Shown: piece after piece, positions 5,783-12,764 of the stretch
How positions within the stretch are numbered: the stretch's first letter is position 1
How the letters are laid out: each line of letters begins with the position of its first letter
DNA from: JANOYC01 sp031428675
GTDB lineage: Bacteria; Actinomycetota; Actinomycetes; Actinomycetales; Microbacteriaceae
NCBI GenBank assembly: GCA_031428675.1
Contig: JANOYC010000005.1
Span: 1-13,911 of the forward strand
Length of the DNA: 13,911 nucleotides
Reading direction: 5' to 3'
The notes under the pieces: generated by a model
Seen by the model: only the letters and a program-made list of their open reading frames with translations
What the model was told of the DNA's origin: nothing
Database searches by the model: none
Position numbers and translations under genes: made by a program

Positions 5783-6367
5783 CTAGCTCGTGACGATGGG
5801 CATCCCACGTCGATCGAACAGGAAGAGCACGATTTCGTTGGCGGTGCTCGCAACGTTCTGCCCCGCTCCGACGTTCCACTCGGCGTCGAGCGCGACGAAG
5901 CGATGGTCTCGGAGTATTGATCGTATTCCGAGTGGCGCCCGGGCGGCACGCGCCACCGCAACGGCTCCGCTCGAACGCGACGCGACGACTATCGGCACCC
6001 CTGTCGCGGCTGACAGGTCGAACGCAGCAACGACGGCGGCCGTGAGCGCTCCGATACGCGTTGGGCGGGTCGACCCGGTGATTTCCCCGGCCAGTCGTCG
6101 AAGCTCCGCGCTCGCCTGAGCACGGTCGAAGGCTTCCACATCCCGATCACCGCGCGGGTGCAGTTCGCTGATCGCAACCGCTATTTCGCCAGCGACCGAC
6201 ATTGCCGGGCGAAGGCTCGCGCCGCTCCACTGGTGAAGGGAGAGCTGATCGATCGCGGCTGCAAGATCCAGCAACACCTCGACCGTGCTCGCCGACCAGT
6301 CGTTCGAGACGTCACTCTCATCGTGACGCTCGCGCCAGCTGAGTGGGAGATAGCGGGAGATGTCCAT
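5783..6367 (-). CDS. Conserved hypothetical protein, possibly MDMPI/SCP2-like
   Basis: I do not recognise a defined function for this 194-residue soluble protein. The middle reads DLAAAIDQLSLHQWSGASLR (34-53), which recalls the start of mycothiol-dependent maleylpyruvate-isomerase-like (DinB-type) domains. The end, RFVALDAEWNVGAG followed by ANEIVLFLFDRRG, recalls the SCP2-like tail of the same group, but the histidines expected to bind metal are not visible. VPIVVASRSSGAVAVARAAR (124-143) lies between them. These likenesses are weak and by eye. ATG at 6367 is chosen because TACAGT ends 7 nt upstream on the minus strand. It runs divergently from the MFS gene across 50 bp and converges on ribF. 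It has no signal peptide or membrane segment. Confidence 0.72.
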   Translation of the reverse strand: MDISRYLPLSWRERHDESDVSNDWSASTVEVLLDLAAAIDQLSLHQWSGASLRPAMSVAGEIAVAISELHPRGDRDVEAFDRAQASAELRRLAGEITGSTRPTRIGALTAAVVAAFDLSAATGVPIVVASRSSGAVAVARAARAPLGIRSILRDHRFVALDAEWNVGAGQNVASTANEIVLFLFDRRGMPIVTS

Positions 6368-6374
6368 TGTCTCT

Positions 6375-6380
6375 ACTGTA
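6375..6380 (-). promoter_or_regulatory. -10-like element for the hypothetical gene at 5783-6367
   Basis: On the minus strand TACAGT is followed by seven bases (AGAGACA) and the ATG. No good -35 is apparent. Confidence 0.42.
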
Positions 6381-6405
6381 CGAAAGCAGGGACGGCGCGG
6401 CGACC

Positions 6406-6411
6406 TAGACT
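6406..6411 (+). promoter_or_regulatory. -10-like element for the leaderless MFS gene
   Basis: TAGACT ends 6 nt before GTG at 6418. The start has no Shine-Dalgarno. It lies in the 50-bp divergent gap with the minus-strand hypothetical gene. Confidence 0.45.
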
Positions 6412-6417
6412 TGGGCG

Positions 6418-7689
6418 GTGCAACAAACCGCCCGCCTGCCGTTGTGGGCCGGTCGGACAGTTGCTTTCGTCGGCATCCTGCTGATAGCCCTCAACCTGCG
6501 CACAGCGGTGGCGGCGGTTTCGCCGATTATTGCCCAGGTGAGTGAGGATATCCCGCTCACCTCGATCGCGATCGGTGTGCTGGGCATGCTTCCGCCGGTT
6601 TTCTTTGCGCTCGCGGGAGTCACCGCGCCCATCGTCGCCCGTCGAGTCGGTCTCGACCAGGCGATGGTGCTCGGTGCGGCGGCAATGGTGCTCGGAAATC
6701 TCCTTCGCGCCTTCGCCGCAGAGTTCTCGATGCTCCTCATCGGAACCGTGCTCACTCTGGCCGGCATGGGCCTGGGCAATATTCTGCTCCCGCCCGTCGT
6801 CAAGAAGTACTTCCCGGACCGCGTTGGCGTGGTGACCGCCGCTTACGCGACGCTCCTGTCGATCAGCACAGCGGTCCCGGCAGTGTCGGCCGCTCCGATC
6901 GCCGACACGCTCGGATGGCGCACGTCCCTCGGGCTCTGGGCGATAGTCGCGGCGACGGCTGTTGCGCCGTGGCTCGTCATGGTGGTGCGCGATCGTCGCG
7001 CCGTTGGTCTCGCGGCGGATGCCGATGCGGCAGCTCTCGATCCGGGCAGACACGAGGCTACCGTTACGCCACGACTCTGGCGCTCTCGAGTTGCGTGGGC
7101 GATCGCCATCGCGTTCAGCGCTTCGTCGCTGAACGCATACGCACTTTTTGCCTGGATGCCGCTGCTCCTTGTCGATATCGCCGACGTTTCGAGGGTACAA
7201 GCCGGTGCGTTGCTTGCGCTGTACGGGCTCATCGGACTGCCCGCGGCGCTGATCGTGCCCGTGATCGCCGTGCGGCTGCGGAGGGGAGTGGAGGGGCTCA
7301 TCTTCGCCGGGGTGGGTTTCTTCGTTCTGGGATACGGTGGCTTGCTACTCGCACCTGCCGCCGCTCCGTGGTTGTGGGTCGCACTCGCCGGCGCAGGACC
7401 GATCATCTACCCGGTGTGCCTTGTGCTGATCAATCTGCGCTCACGCAATCATCTGACGTCGATCGCTCTGAGCGGTTTCGTGCAGATGGTCGGATACTCG
7501 GTGGGAGCGACGGGGCCACTCATCCTGGGCATCGTGCACCAGACAAGCGGCGGCTGGACCGTACCGCTACTGTTCCTTCTGTTCAGCGCCACACTCGGTG
7601 CCGCTGCCGGAATAATGCTCCGCCGCCCAGGCTTCGTCGACGACGACGCGAGCGCCGGTCGGGGTCAATCGAGCAATTCTGCTCGGTGA
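6418..7689 (+). CDS. MFS transporter, CynX/NimT type
   Basis: This 423-residue cytoplasmic-membrane transporter shows about twelve hydrophobic segments in two halves with a central loop (about residues 190-225, DRRAVGLAADADAAALDPGR). The first segment, GILLIALNLRTAVAAVSPI (about 19-37), is characteristic of the CynX/NimT branch (cyanate or 2-nitroimidazole transporters). Other blocks typical of the branch are GNILLPPVVKKYFPDR (about 119-134) and the C-terminal-half stretch MVGYSVGATGPLILGIVHQ. The loop ends match the A-like motif only loosely. The substrate cannot be read from sequence and no neighbouring gene suggests it. The GTG start at 6418 is preceded by a TANNNT box at 6 nt. The 3' end overlaps the convergent ROK kinase gene by 25 bp. 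Confidence 0.9.
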   Translation: MQQTARLPLWAGRTVAFVGILLIALNLRTAVAAVSPIIAQVSEDIPLTSIAIGVLGMLPPVFFALAGVTAPIVARRVGLDQAMVLGAAAMVLGNLLRAFAAEFSMLLIGTVLTLAGMGLGNILLPPVVKKYFPDRVGVVTAAYATLLSISTAVPAVSAAPIADTLGWRTSLGLWAIVAATAVAPWLVMVVRDRRAVGLAADADAAALDPGRHEATVTPRLWRSRVAWAIAIAFSASSLNAYALFAWMPLLLVDIADVSRVQAGALLALYGLIGLPAALIVPVIAVRLRRGVEGLIFAGVGFFVLGYGGLLLAPAAAPWLWVALAGAGPIIYPVCLVLINLRSRNHLTSIALSGFVQMVGYSVGATGPLILGIVHQTSGGWTVPLLFLLFSATLGAAAGIMLRRPGFVDDDASAGRGQSSNSAR

Positions 7690-8609
7690 ATGAGCGCCGC
7701 GGCGCCGATGAGGGGGCCGTCACCAGACAGTGCTGACGGAACGACGCGCACCTTCCGCACGAAGCCGAATTGCTCTCGCTCGGAGATCGGCTCTCGAATG
7801 TAGTCGAAGAGGGGAGCGGCCACGTGGGAGAAACCGCCGCCGATGGCGACGATCTCGAGGTCTACGAGGGATGCCGCTGATGCGATTGCCTGGCCGATCG
7901 CCCGGCCAGCACGTTTGACCGCGGCGATGGCGACGGCGTCTCCGGCAGCAAAAGACGTGGCGAGGTCCTCTCCGGTTGACCCGCCCCATCCCTGGGCGCG
8001 GGCCCAGCCGACTGATTTGGGGCCGGATGCGACGGCTTCCACGCAACCGATGCCGCCGCACGCGCACGGGTCGGTGAATCCGGACACTTCCACGTGACCG
8101 ATGTGCCCGGCGTTACCCGTGGGACCCGTGACGGTCTTCCCATGCAGGATGAGTCCTCCGCCAATGCCGGTCGAGACGATCATCCCCATCGAGTTCGCGA
8201 AGCCGCGCGTTGCACCGACCCAGTGCTCGGCGAGGGTAATGCACAGCCCGTCCATGCGCAGGGTGGTCGGAACATCGCCCAGCACCGGGCGCACAATCTC
8301 CGACACGGCTGCGCGAAGGGGAAATCCGCGCCACGCGGGCAGATTCAAGGGGGAGACGGCTTCGCGATCGAGAGCCACGGGCCCGGCGGCACCGATGCCC
8401 ACGCCCACGCAGGTATCAGAGGGCGACAGCGTCGCTATGGAGCCGAGCGCGACAGACCGCACTGCTGCAAGAAGTTCGTCGGATGTCGCGCCCTGTCCCG
8501 TTGCGGCTCGCGCCCGGCTCGCAGCCACGACAGTGCCGGCCGAATCGACGAGCGCGGCTTCTGCCTTGGTTCCGCCCAGGTCGATCGCCAGCGCGAGCGA
8601 ACGGCTCAC
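7665..8609 (-). CDS. ROK family sugar kinase (glucokinase-like)
   Basis: ROK kinases phosphorylate glucose, N-acetyl sugars or related hexoses with ATP. The 314-residue protein has the phosphate-binding LAIDLGGTK (7-15), GIGAAGPV (71-78), probable catalytic Asp120 (LRMDG), STGIGGGLI (146-154) and the zinc motif CACGGIGCVE (182-191, C-x-C-G-x-x-G-C-x-E). IGGGF (256-260) is the second nucleotide-binding glycine loop. In the sugar-contact motif most ROK kinases read GxxGExGH, but here GNAGHIGH (165-172) has His169 in place of the Glu. That may change the substrate, although I believe other actinobacterial members share it. GTG at 8609 is preferred because GGAG lies 5 nt upstream and the fold starts there. 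The upstream in-frame extension is Arg-rich and unlike the family. Confidence 0.9.
   Translation of the reverse strand: MSRSLALAIDLGGTKAEAALVDSAGTVVAASRARAATGQGATSDELLAAVRSVALGSIATLSPSDTCVGVGIGAAGPVALDREAVSPLNLPAWRGFPLRAAVSEIVRPVLGDVPTTLRMDGLCITLAEHWVGATRGFANSMGMIVSTGIGGGLILHGKTVTGPTGNAGHIGHVEVSGFTDPCACGGIGCVEAVASGPKSVGWARAQGWGGSTGEDLATSFAAGDAVAIAAVKRAGRAIGQAIASAASLVDLEIVAIGGGFSHVAAPLFDYIREPISEREQFGFVRKVRVVPSALSGDGPLIGAAALIHRAELLD
7668..7687. terminator. Hairpin in the MFS/ROK stop-codon overlap
   Basis: Bases 7668-7675 pair with 7680-7687 (eight pairs including one T-G) around ATTC. The hairpin lies inside the 25-bp overlap of two convergent genes and touches both stop regions. There is no T-run, so it is at best a weak bidirectional terminator or a stabilising 3' hairpin. 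Confidence 0.35.
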
Positions 8610-8614
8610 GACCG

Positions 8615-8618
8615 CTCC
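8615..8618 (-). promoter_or_regulatory. Ribosome binding site of the ROK kinase
   Basis: On the minus strand GGAG lies 5 nt before GTG at 8609. It decides this start against the longer frame beginning at 8753. Confidence 0.55.
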
Positions 8619-8693
8619 GATCGTCGGAATAGCGGGCGAGTCGGCGCGGGCATGCGACCAGCGTAGTGCGGCGCGGGGCGCGGCACGTCGCCG

Positions 8694-8721
8694 TTGCATC
8701 GACGGAGGTCGACCGTATGCT
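8694..8721 (+). promoter_or_regulatory. Putative promoter of the AHSA1-like gene
   Basis: TTGCAT (8694-8699) and TATGCT (8716-8721) are separated by 16 bp. The -10-like box ends 6 nt before GTG at 8728, so the transcript would be leaderless. Confidence 0.48.
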
Positions 8722-8727
8722 TGGCGC

Positions 8728-9201
8728 GTGAGCGGATCCCGATTGGCATTCACGCGCGACTACGACCTTCCACCGGCGATCGTCTGGGATGCCCTGATCG
8801 ACGACGAACTCGTGTGCGGGTGGCTGGCCGAGGCGAGTATCGCTCCGCACATCGGTGGCCACTTCGATCTGGCCTGGCACGACGGCACGCCGGCCACTGC
8901 TGGCCGGATTGTCTCTCTCGAACCGCGCCTCGCGCTCGTGGTCGAGACGTCGAATCGCGGTGTGCTCGCCTTTGAACTCGAGACACTCCCCGAAGGCACG
9001 CGAGGGACGAGCACGCGCTTGCATCTGGTCGTGACGATCGATGTCGATCCTCGGTTTGCCGGCGGCACGACGGCGTTGTGGGCAGCGAGCCTTGAGCAAC
9101 TCGATGGACTGTTACGCGGGCACCCGGTCAATTGGCGCGCACCTGAGCACGGTGTGCCTGATCCGCGCTTCGATCACGGCACGACCGCCTTCACGATCTG
9201 A
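8728..9201 (+). CDS. SRPBCC / AHSA1-like domain protein
   Basis: This is a 157-residue single-domain protein of the START/SRPBCC fold, in the group related to the Hsp90 activator AHA1 C-terminal domain. The domain opens with FTRDYDLPPAIVWDALIDDE (7-26), the usual polyketide-cyclase-like entrance where a value such as VWDALTDPE is expected. GWLAEASIAPHIGGHFDL (31-48) follows, then the strand GRIVSLEPRLALVVE and the closing helix with TTALWAASLEQLDGLLRG (113-130). Such proteins bind hydrophobic ligands or act as regulators of stress responses, and nothing in the sequence names the ligand. The start codon is GTG, chosen because a TATGCT box ends 6 nt before it and the domain begins immediately. 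It runs divergently from the ROK kinase across 118 bp. Confidence 0.87.
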   Translation: MSGSRLAFTRDYDLPPAIVWDALIDDELVCGWLAEASIAPHIGGHFDLAWHDGTPATAGRIVSLEPRLALVVETSNRGVLAFELETLPEGTRGTSTRLHLVVTIDVDPRFAGGTTALWAASLEQLDGLLRGHPVNWRAPEHGVPDPRFDHGTTAFTI

Positions 9202-9264
9202 AGCGGCTCGCTTGTGCGCAGTTGCTGTATTCGGTGCGCGTGCGTGCACGATCAGCGCCGCGCG

Positions 9265-9278
9265 TGCGCATATGAGCA
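9265..9278. promoter_or_regulatory. 14-bp palindrome, candidate operator of the deo operon
   Basis: TGCGCATATGAGCA is symmetric at 12 of 14 positions, with only 9268/9275 unpaired. It lies 17 bp upstream of the -35 of the deo regulator. A second, looser inverted pair, TGAGCAA (9273-9279) and TTGCACA (9295-9301), overlaps the -35 box. Either could bind the SorC/DeoR protein encoded next. This is inferred from position and symmetry only. Confidence 0.35.
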
Positions 9279-9294
9279 AACCGCCGCACTTATG

Positions 9295-9323
9295 TTGCAC
9301 AGCCGCGATTGCGAACTTACCCT
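9295..9323 (+). promoter_or_regulatory. Promoter of the deo operon
   Basis: TTGCAC (9295-9300), a 17-bp spacer and TACCCT (9318-9323) form the best sigma-70-like promoter in the window. The -10 ends 6 nt before ATG at 9330, so the message is probably leaderless. Confidence 0.58.
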
Positions 9324-9329
9324 GAAAGA

Positions 9330-10280
9330 ATGATGACTGCAGAACGCGAACTAACGGGAGACCTCCTTGCCGTTCGAGTCGCGGAGCTCTATTACGACGA
9401 CAACAAGACGCAGGATGAGATCGGATCGCTCCTCGGAATCACCCGCTGGAAAGTCGGTCGGCTGCTCGCCCACGCACGAGACGCGGGGATCGTTCGTATC
9501 GAGATCGTCCACCCGCGCGCTCGTCGCCTCGGACTCGAGCGGCGACTCTGCGAACGTTTCGGACTGACGAACGCGATCGTCGTTCCCGCCGCTTCCGACG
9601 ACGAGTTGGGGGCGACGGTCTCCCGCGCCGCGGCAGACTATCTCACGGCGCTTCGCCCGGTGCCGCGATCGTTGGGAATCAGCTGGGGGCGCACCCTTCA
9701 AGACGTCGTCGGAGCGCTCGCGCCGGGCTGGGCCACGGGCGTGACGGTCACCCAGATCAACGGGGGAGTGACTCTCAATCGTCGTGCTGGCACCGCAGCA
9801 ACGACAGCGGTCACGATGGCCGACAAGGGCGCGGGACGAGCAGTGCTCCTGCCGAGTCCGGCGATTCTCGAGCGTCCAGAAACCAAACGAGCGATCGAGT
9901 CAGATCGCACGGTTGCCGAAGTGCTCCGCCTGGCCGAGGGATCATCCGTTTTCCTCTACAGCGCTGGCGTCGCGGACGAAAGCTCGGTGCTCGTCGAGAG
10001 CGGATATCTCAGCGCAGACGACGTGACCGAATTGGCTCGGCGGGGTGCCGTCGGCGACGTCGTCGGACGCTTCATCAATGCGAACGGCAATGTCGTCGAC
10101 CCGTCCCTCGATGAGCGCACGTTGGGGCTGGGGCACCACGTCCTACGATCCGCGGACACAGCGATTTTCGTTGTCGCAGGGGCGGCAAAACATGACATTG
10201 CCCGCGCTGTAGTGGCTAGCGGCTTGTGCACGGTCATCGTGACCGACGAGGAGACCGCGCTCGAGTTGTTGGAAGGATGA
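9330..10280 (+). CDS. deoR: SorC/DeoR-type sugar-binding transcriptional regulator
   Basis: This is a 316-residue regulator of the SorC family, like Bacillus DeoR, likely sensing a deoxyribose phosphate and controlling the operon it heads. The N-terminal helix-turn-helix is TQDEIGSLLGITRWKVGRLL (27-46), followed by the wing RDAGIVRIEI (50-59). The sugar-phosphate-isomerase-like effector domain fills the rest, with SLGISWGRTLQDVV, VTQINGGVTL, LLPSPAIL and FINANGNVVDPSLDERTLGL as family blocks. Two ATGs stand in tandem (9330 and 9333). The first is used here because TACCCT ends 6 nt before it, and a longer frame from 9309 would put the start inside the promoter. Its stop shares ATGA (10277-10280) with an upstream candidate start of deoC. 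The deoR symbol rests on the neighbouring deoC. Confidence 0.9.
   Translation: MMTAERELTGDLLAVRVAELYYDDNKTQDEIGSLLGITRWKVGRLLAHARDAGIVRIEIVHPRARRLGLERRLCERFGLTNAIVVPAASDDELGATVSRAAADYLTALRPVPRSLGISWGRTLQDVVGALAPGWATGVTVTQINGGVTLNRRAGTAATTAVTMADKGAGRAVLLPSPAILERPETKRAIESDRTVAEVLRLAEGSSVFLYSAGVADESSVLVESGYLSADDVTELARRGAVGDVVGRFINANGNVVDPSLDERTLGLGHHVLRSADTAIFVVAGAAKHDIARAVVASGLCTVIVTDEETALELLEG
10271..10276 (+). promoter_or_regulatory. Ribosome binding site of deoC
   Basis: GGAAGG lies directly against the ATG at 10277 but 6 nt before the ATG at 10283. The second ATG is therefore the better start. The site lies in the last codons of the regulator, so translation is coupled. Confidence 0.62.
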
Positions 10281-10282
10281 CG

Positions 10283-11296
10283 ATGACCATTGCAACACCG
10301 GTGGCGCTGGCGCCAGCGGAGAGAGCCCTCAGCCTAATCGGGGGCGACCTCACGGAGAAGAGCCTCCGACTGCACCTGGAGGGACTCTCGGGTGTCGACG
10401 GCGTCGGCTTGGAACAGCGCGCAGCGGGGCTTGCAACCAGGTCGATCAAAACGACATCGAAGGCGTGGGCGCTCGACACCATCATTCGGCTCATCGACCT
10501 CACCACGCTTGAAGGGGCGGACACTCCCGGCAAGGTCCGGTCGCTCGTCGCGAAGGCGATCTCGCCGGATCCCTCTGACATGTCCACGCCCCGCGTCGCC
10601 GCCGTATGCGTCTACGGCGACATGGTTCCGGATGCCGTGGTCGCTTTGGGCGCGTTGCACTCCGCTGGCACCGATTCGGGCATTAATGTCGCGGCGGTCG
10701 CCACGGCCTTCCCGAGCGGTCGCGCGTCGCTCGCGATCAAGATCGCCGACACCCGAGCGGCGGTCTCAGCCGGGGCGGATGAAATCGACATGGTCATCGA
10801 TCGCGGCGCGTTCCTGGCTGGCAATTTCGGGCGGGTCTTTGACCAAATCGTCGCCGTCAAAGAGGCATGTCGGCGCACCGACGGCAGCTCGGCGCACCTG
10901 AAGGTAATCCTCGAGACGGGGGAACTGACCACCTACGACAACGTGCGCCGTGCCTCGTGGCTTGCGATTTTGGCCGGTGGCGATTTCATCAAGACATCGA
11001 CGGGCAAGGTCGCCCCAGCGGCGACCCTTCCGGTGACGCTGCTGATGCTCGAGGTTGTGCGCGATTGGCACCGACTCACAGGAGAGACGATCGGAGTCAA
11101 ACCGGCGGGCGGCATCCGCACGTCGAAAGATGCGATCAAGTACCTCGTGACGGTTGCCGAGACCGTCGGTGAGCAGTGGTTGCAGCCGCACCTGTTCCGC
11201 TTCGGGGCGTCGAGCTTGCTCAACGATGTGCTCCTTCAGCGTCAGAAGCTCACGACCGGCCACTATTCCGGTCCCGACTACGTAACGGTGGACTGA
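10283..11296 (+). CDS. deoC: Deoxyribose-phosphate aldolase
   Basis: DeoC splits 2-deoxyribose-5-phosphate into glyceraldehyde-3-phosphate and acetaldehyde by Schiff-base chemistry. In the 337-residue protein, IDLTTLEGADTPGKV (71-85), VAAVCVYGDM (105-114) and EIDMVIDRG (167-175) are visible. Lys237 in FIKTSTGK is the Schiff-base lysine, and Lys273 in GVKPAGGIRT is the second active-site lysine. Asp169 matches the catalytic aspartate. It is longer than the roughly 220-260-residue bacterial form, with about 55 extra N-terminal residues and a tail after the barrel (TGHYSGPDYVTVD), as in the long DeoC found in actinobacteria and animals. ATG at 10283 is preferred on ribosome-site spacing, and ATG at 10277 would add two residues. 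The stop is 1 nt from the following aldehyde dehydrogenase, whose likely substrate is the acetaldehyde made here. Confidence 0.95.
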   Translation: MTIATPVALAPAERALSLIGGDLTEKSLRLHLEGLSGVDGVGLEQRAAGLATRSIKTTSKAWALDTIIRLIDLTTLEGADTPGKVRSLVAKAISPDPSDMSTPRVAAVCVYGDMVPDAVVALGALHSAGTDSGINVAAVATAFPSGRASLAIKIADTRAAVSAGADEIDMVIDRGAFLAGNFGRVFDQIVAVKEACRRTDGSSAHLKVILETGELTTYDNVRRASWLAILAGGDFIKTSTGKVAPAATLPVTLLMLEVVRDWHRLTGETIGVKPAGGIRTSKDAIKYLVTVAETVGEQWLQPHLFRFGASSLLNDVLLQRQKLTTGHYSGPDYVTVD

Positions 11297-11297
11297 C

Positions 11298-12764
11298 ATG
11301 AACTTCCTTGATTACGCGGCAGCGCCGGAATCAACCGCGCTCCTTCGGCTTCGCCCGTCGTACGGACTCTTCATTGATGGGGAATTTGTCGACGGTTCTG
11401 GCGCGCCGTTCGCAACTATCAATCCCGCCACCGAGAAGGCCATCGCCGAGATCGCCCACGCCGACGCATCCGATGTGGATCGCGCGGTCGCGGCCGCCCG
11501 GCGCGCATATGAGAAGACGTGGTCTCGCATGTCGGGAGCCGACCGCGGCAAGTATTTGTTCCGGATCGCGCGACTCGTGCAGGAACGCGCTCGGGAGCTC
11601 GCAGTCGCCGAGAGTCTCGACAATGGCAAGCCCATCAAGGAGAGCCGGGACGTCGACGTTCCGCTCGTGGCAGCCTGGTTGTTCTACTACGCCGGATGGG
11701 CAGACAAGCTCGATCACGCTGGGTGGGGAGCCAGTCCGCGGGCGCTGGGTGTAGCAGCGCAGGTGATTCCATGGAACTTCCCGCTGCTCATGCTCGCCTG
11801 GAAGATCGCACCCGCGCTCGCTGCGGGCAACACCGTTGTGCTGAAGCCAGCGGAGACGACGTCGTTGACGGCGCTCATCTTTGCCGAAATCCTGCAACAG
11901 GCCGACCTGCCGCCGGGAGTCGTGAACATTGTCACCGGAGCGGGGGAAACGGGGGCGGCGCTCGTCGGCCACCCTGACGTCGACAAGGTGGCCTTCACCG
12001 GTTCGACCGCGGTCGGACGGGCCATTGCGCGCTCCACGGCTGGCACCCACAAAAAGCTCACCCTCGAGCTCGGTGGCAAGGCGGCGAACATCGTCTTCGA
12101 TGACGCGCCCATTGATCAGGCCATCGAGGGCATCGTCAACGGAATCTTCTTCAACCAAGGTCACGTCTGCTGTGCCGGATCTCGCCTGCTCGTGCAGGAG
12201 AACATCCACGATGACGTCGTCGAGCGCCTGAAGCAGCGACTGTCTACTTTGCGTCTCGGCGACCCGCTCGATAAGAACACCGATATCGGCGCGATCAATT
12301 CGCGGGAGCAACTCGACCGCATCCGGGAACTGTCGGCGATCGGCGAGCAGGAAGGTGCCGAGCGGTGGAGTGCGGATTGCGCGATTCCCGACAATGGCTT
12401 CTGGTTCGCACCCACCATCTTTACGAACGTGTCGACGAGTCACCGCATCGCTCGTGACGAGATTTTCGGACCGGTGCTGTCGGTGCTGACTTTCCGCACA
12501 CCGGCTGAAGCGATTGTCAAGGCGAACAACACACCGTATGGGTTGTCGGCCGGGGTGTGGAGCGACAAGGGCTCCAAGGCGCTCGCAGTGGCCGATCGCC
12601 TCCGCGCCGGGGTGGTCTGGACCAACACCTTCAACCGATTCGACCCCGCGTCGCCGTTCGGTGGCTACAAGGAAAGCGGATACGGTCGCGAGGGCGGCCG
12701 GCACGGTCTCGGCGCGTACCTCACCACCGCTCCCGTCGTAGCAAGAAAGTCGAGTGCACAATGA
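11298..12764 (+). CDS. Aldehyde dehydrogenase (deo operon)
   Basis: This is a 488-residue NAD(P)-dependent aldehyde dehydrogenase that oxidises aldehydes to acids. Its place after deoC suggests acetaldehyde as substrate. All hallmarks are present: Asn160 in IPWNFP, Lys183 in LKPAE, the NAD loop FTGSTAVG (233-240), Glu257 in LTLELGGK and the nucleophile Cys291 in NQGHVCCAGSR. Downstream are EIFGPVLSV and the C-terminal PFGGYKESGYGREGG. The residue two before the nucleophile is His rather than the usual Gln or Glu (GHVC). GGTGGA at 11287-11292 lies 5 nt before the ATG, and the gap to deoC is 1 nt. Its TGA overlaps the next start (ATGA, 12761-12764). A substrate other than acetaldehyde cannot be excluded. 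Confidence 0.94.
   Translation: MNFLDYAAAPESTALLRLRPSYGLFIDGEFVDGSGAPFATINPATEKAIAEIAHADASDVDRAVAAARRAYEKTWSRMSGADRGKYLFRIARLVQERARELAVAESLDNGKPIKESRDVDVPLVAAWLFYYAGWADKLDHAGWGASPRALGVAAQVIPWNFPLLMLAWKIAPALAAGNTVVLKPAETTSLTALIFAEILQQADLPPGVVNIVTGAGETGAALVGHPDVDKVAFTGSTAVGRAIARSTAGTHKKLTLELGGKAANIVFDDAPIDQAIEGIVNGIFFNQGHVCCAGSRLLVQENIHDDVVERLKQRLSTLRLGDPLDKNTDIGAINSREQLDRIRELSAIGEQEGAERWSADCAIPDNGFWFAPTIFTNVSTSHRIARDEIFGPVLSVLTFRTPAEAIVKANNTPYGLSAGVWSDKGSKALAVADRLRAGVVWTNTFNRFDPASPFGGYKESGYGREGGRHGLGAYLTTAPVVARKSSAQ

Noticed and set aside
8610..8753. In-frame N-terminal extension of the ROK kinase
   Set aside because: Arg/Ala-rich and unlike the family, it would overlap the divergent AHSA1-like gene and its promoter. 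GTG at 8609 has a good ribosome site.
9202..9329. Small open frames in the AHSA1-deo gap
   Set aside because: Short, Arg/Ala/Cys-rich, overlapping the promoter and neighbouring genes, with no ribosome site or recognisable motif.
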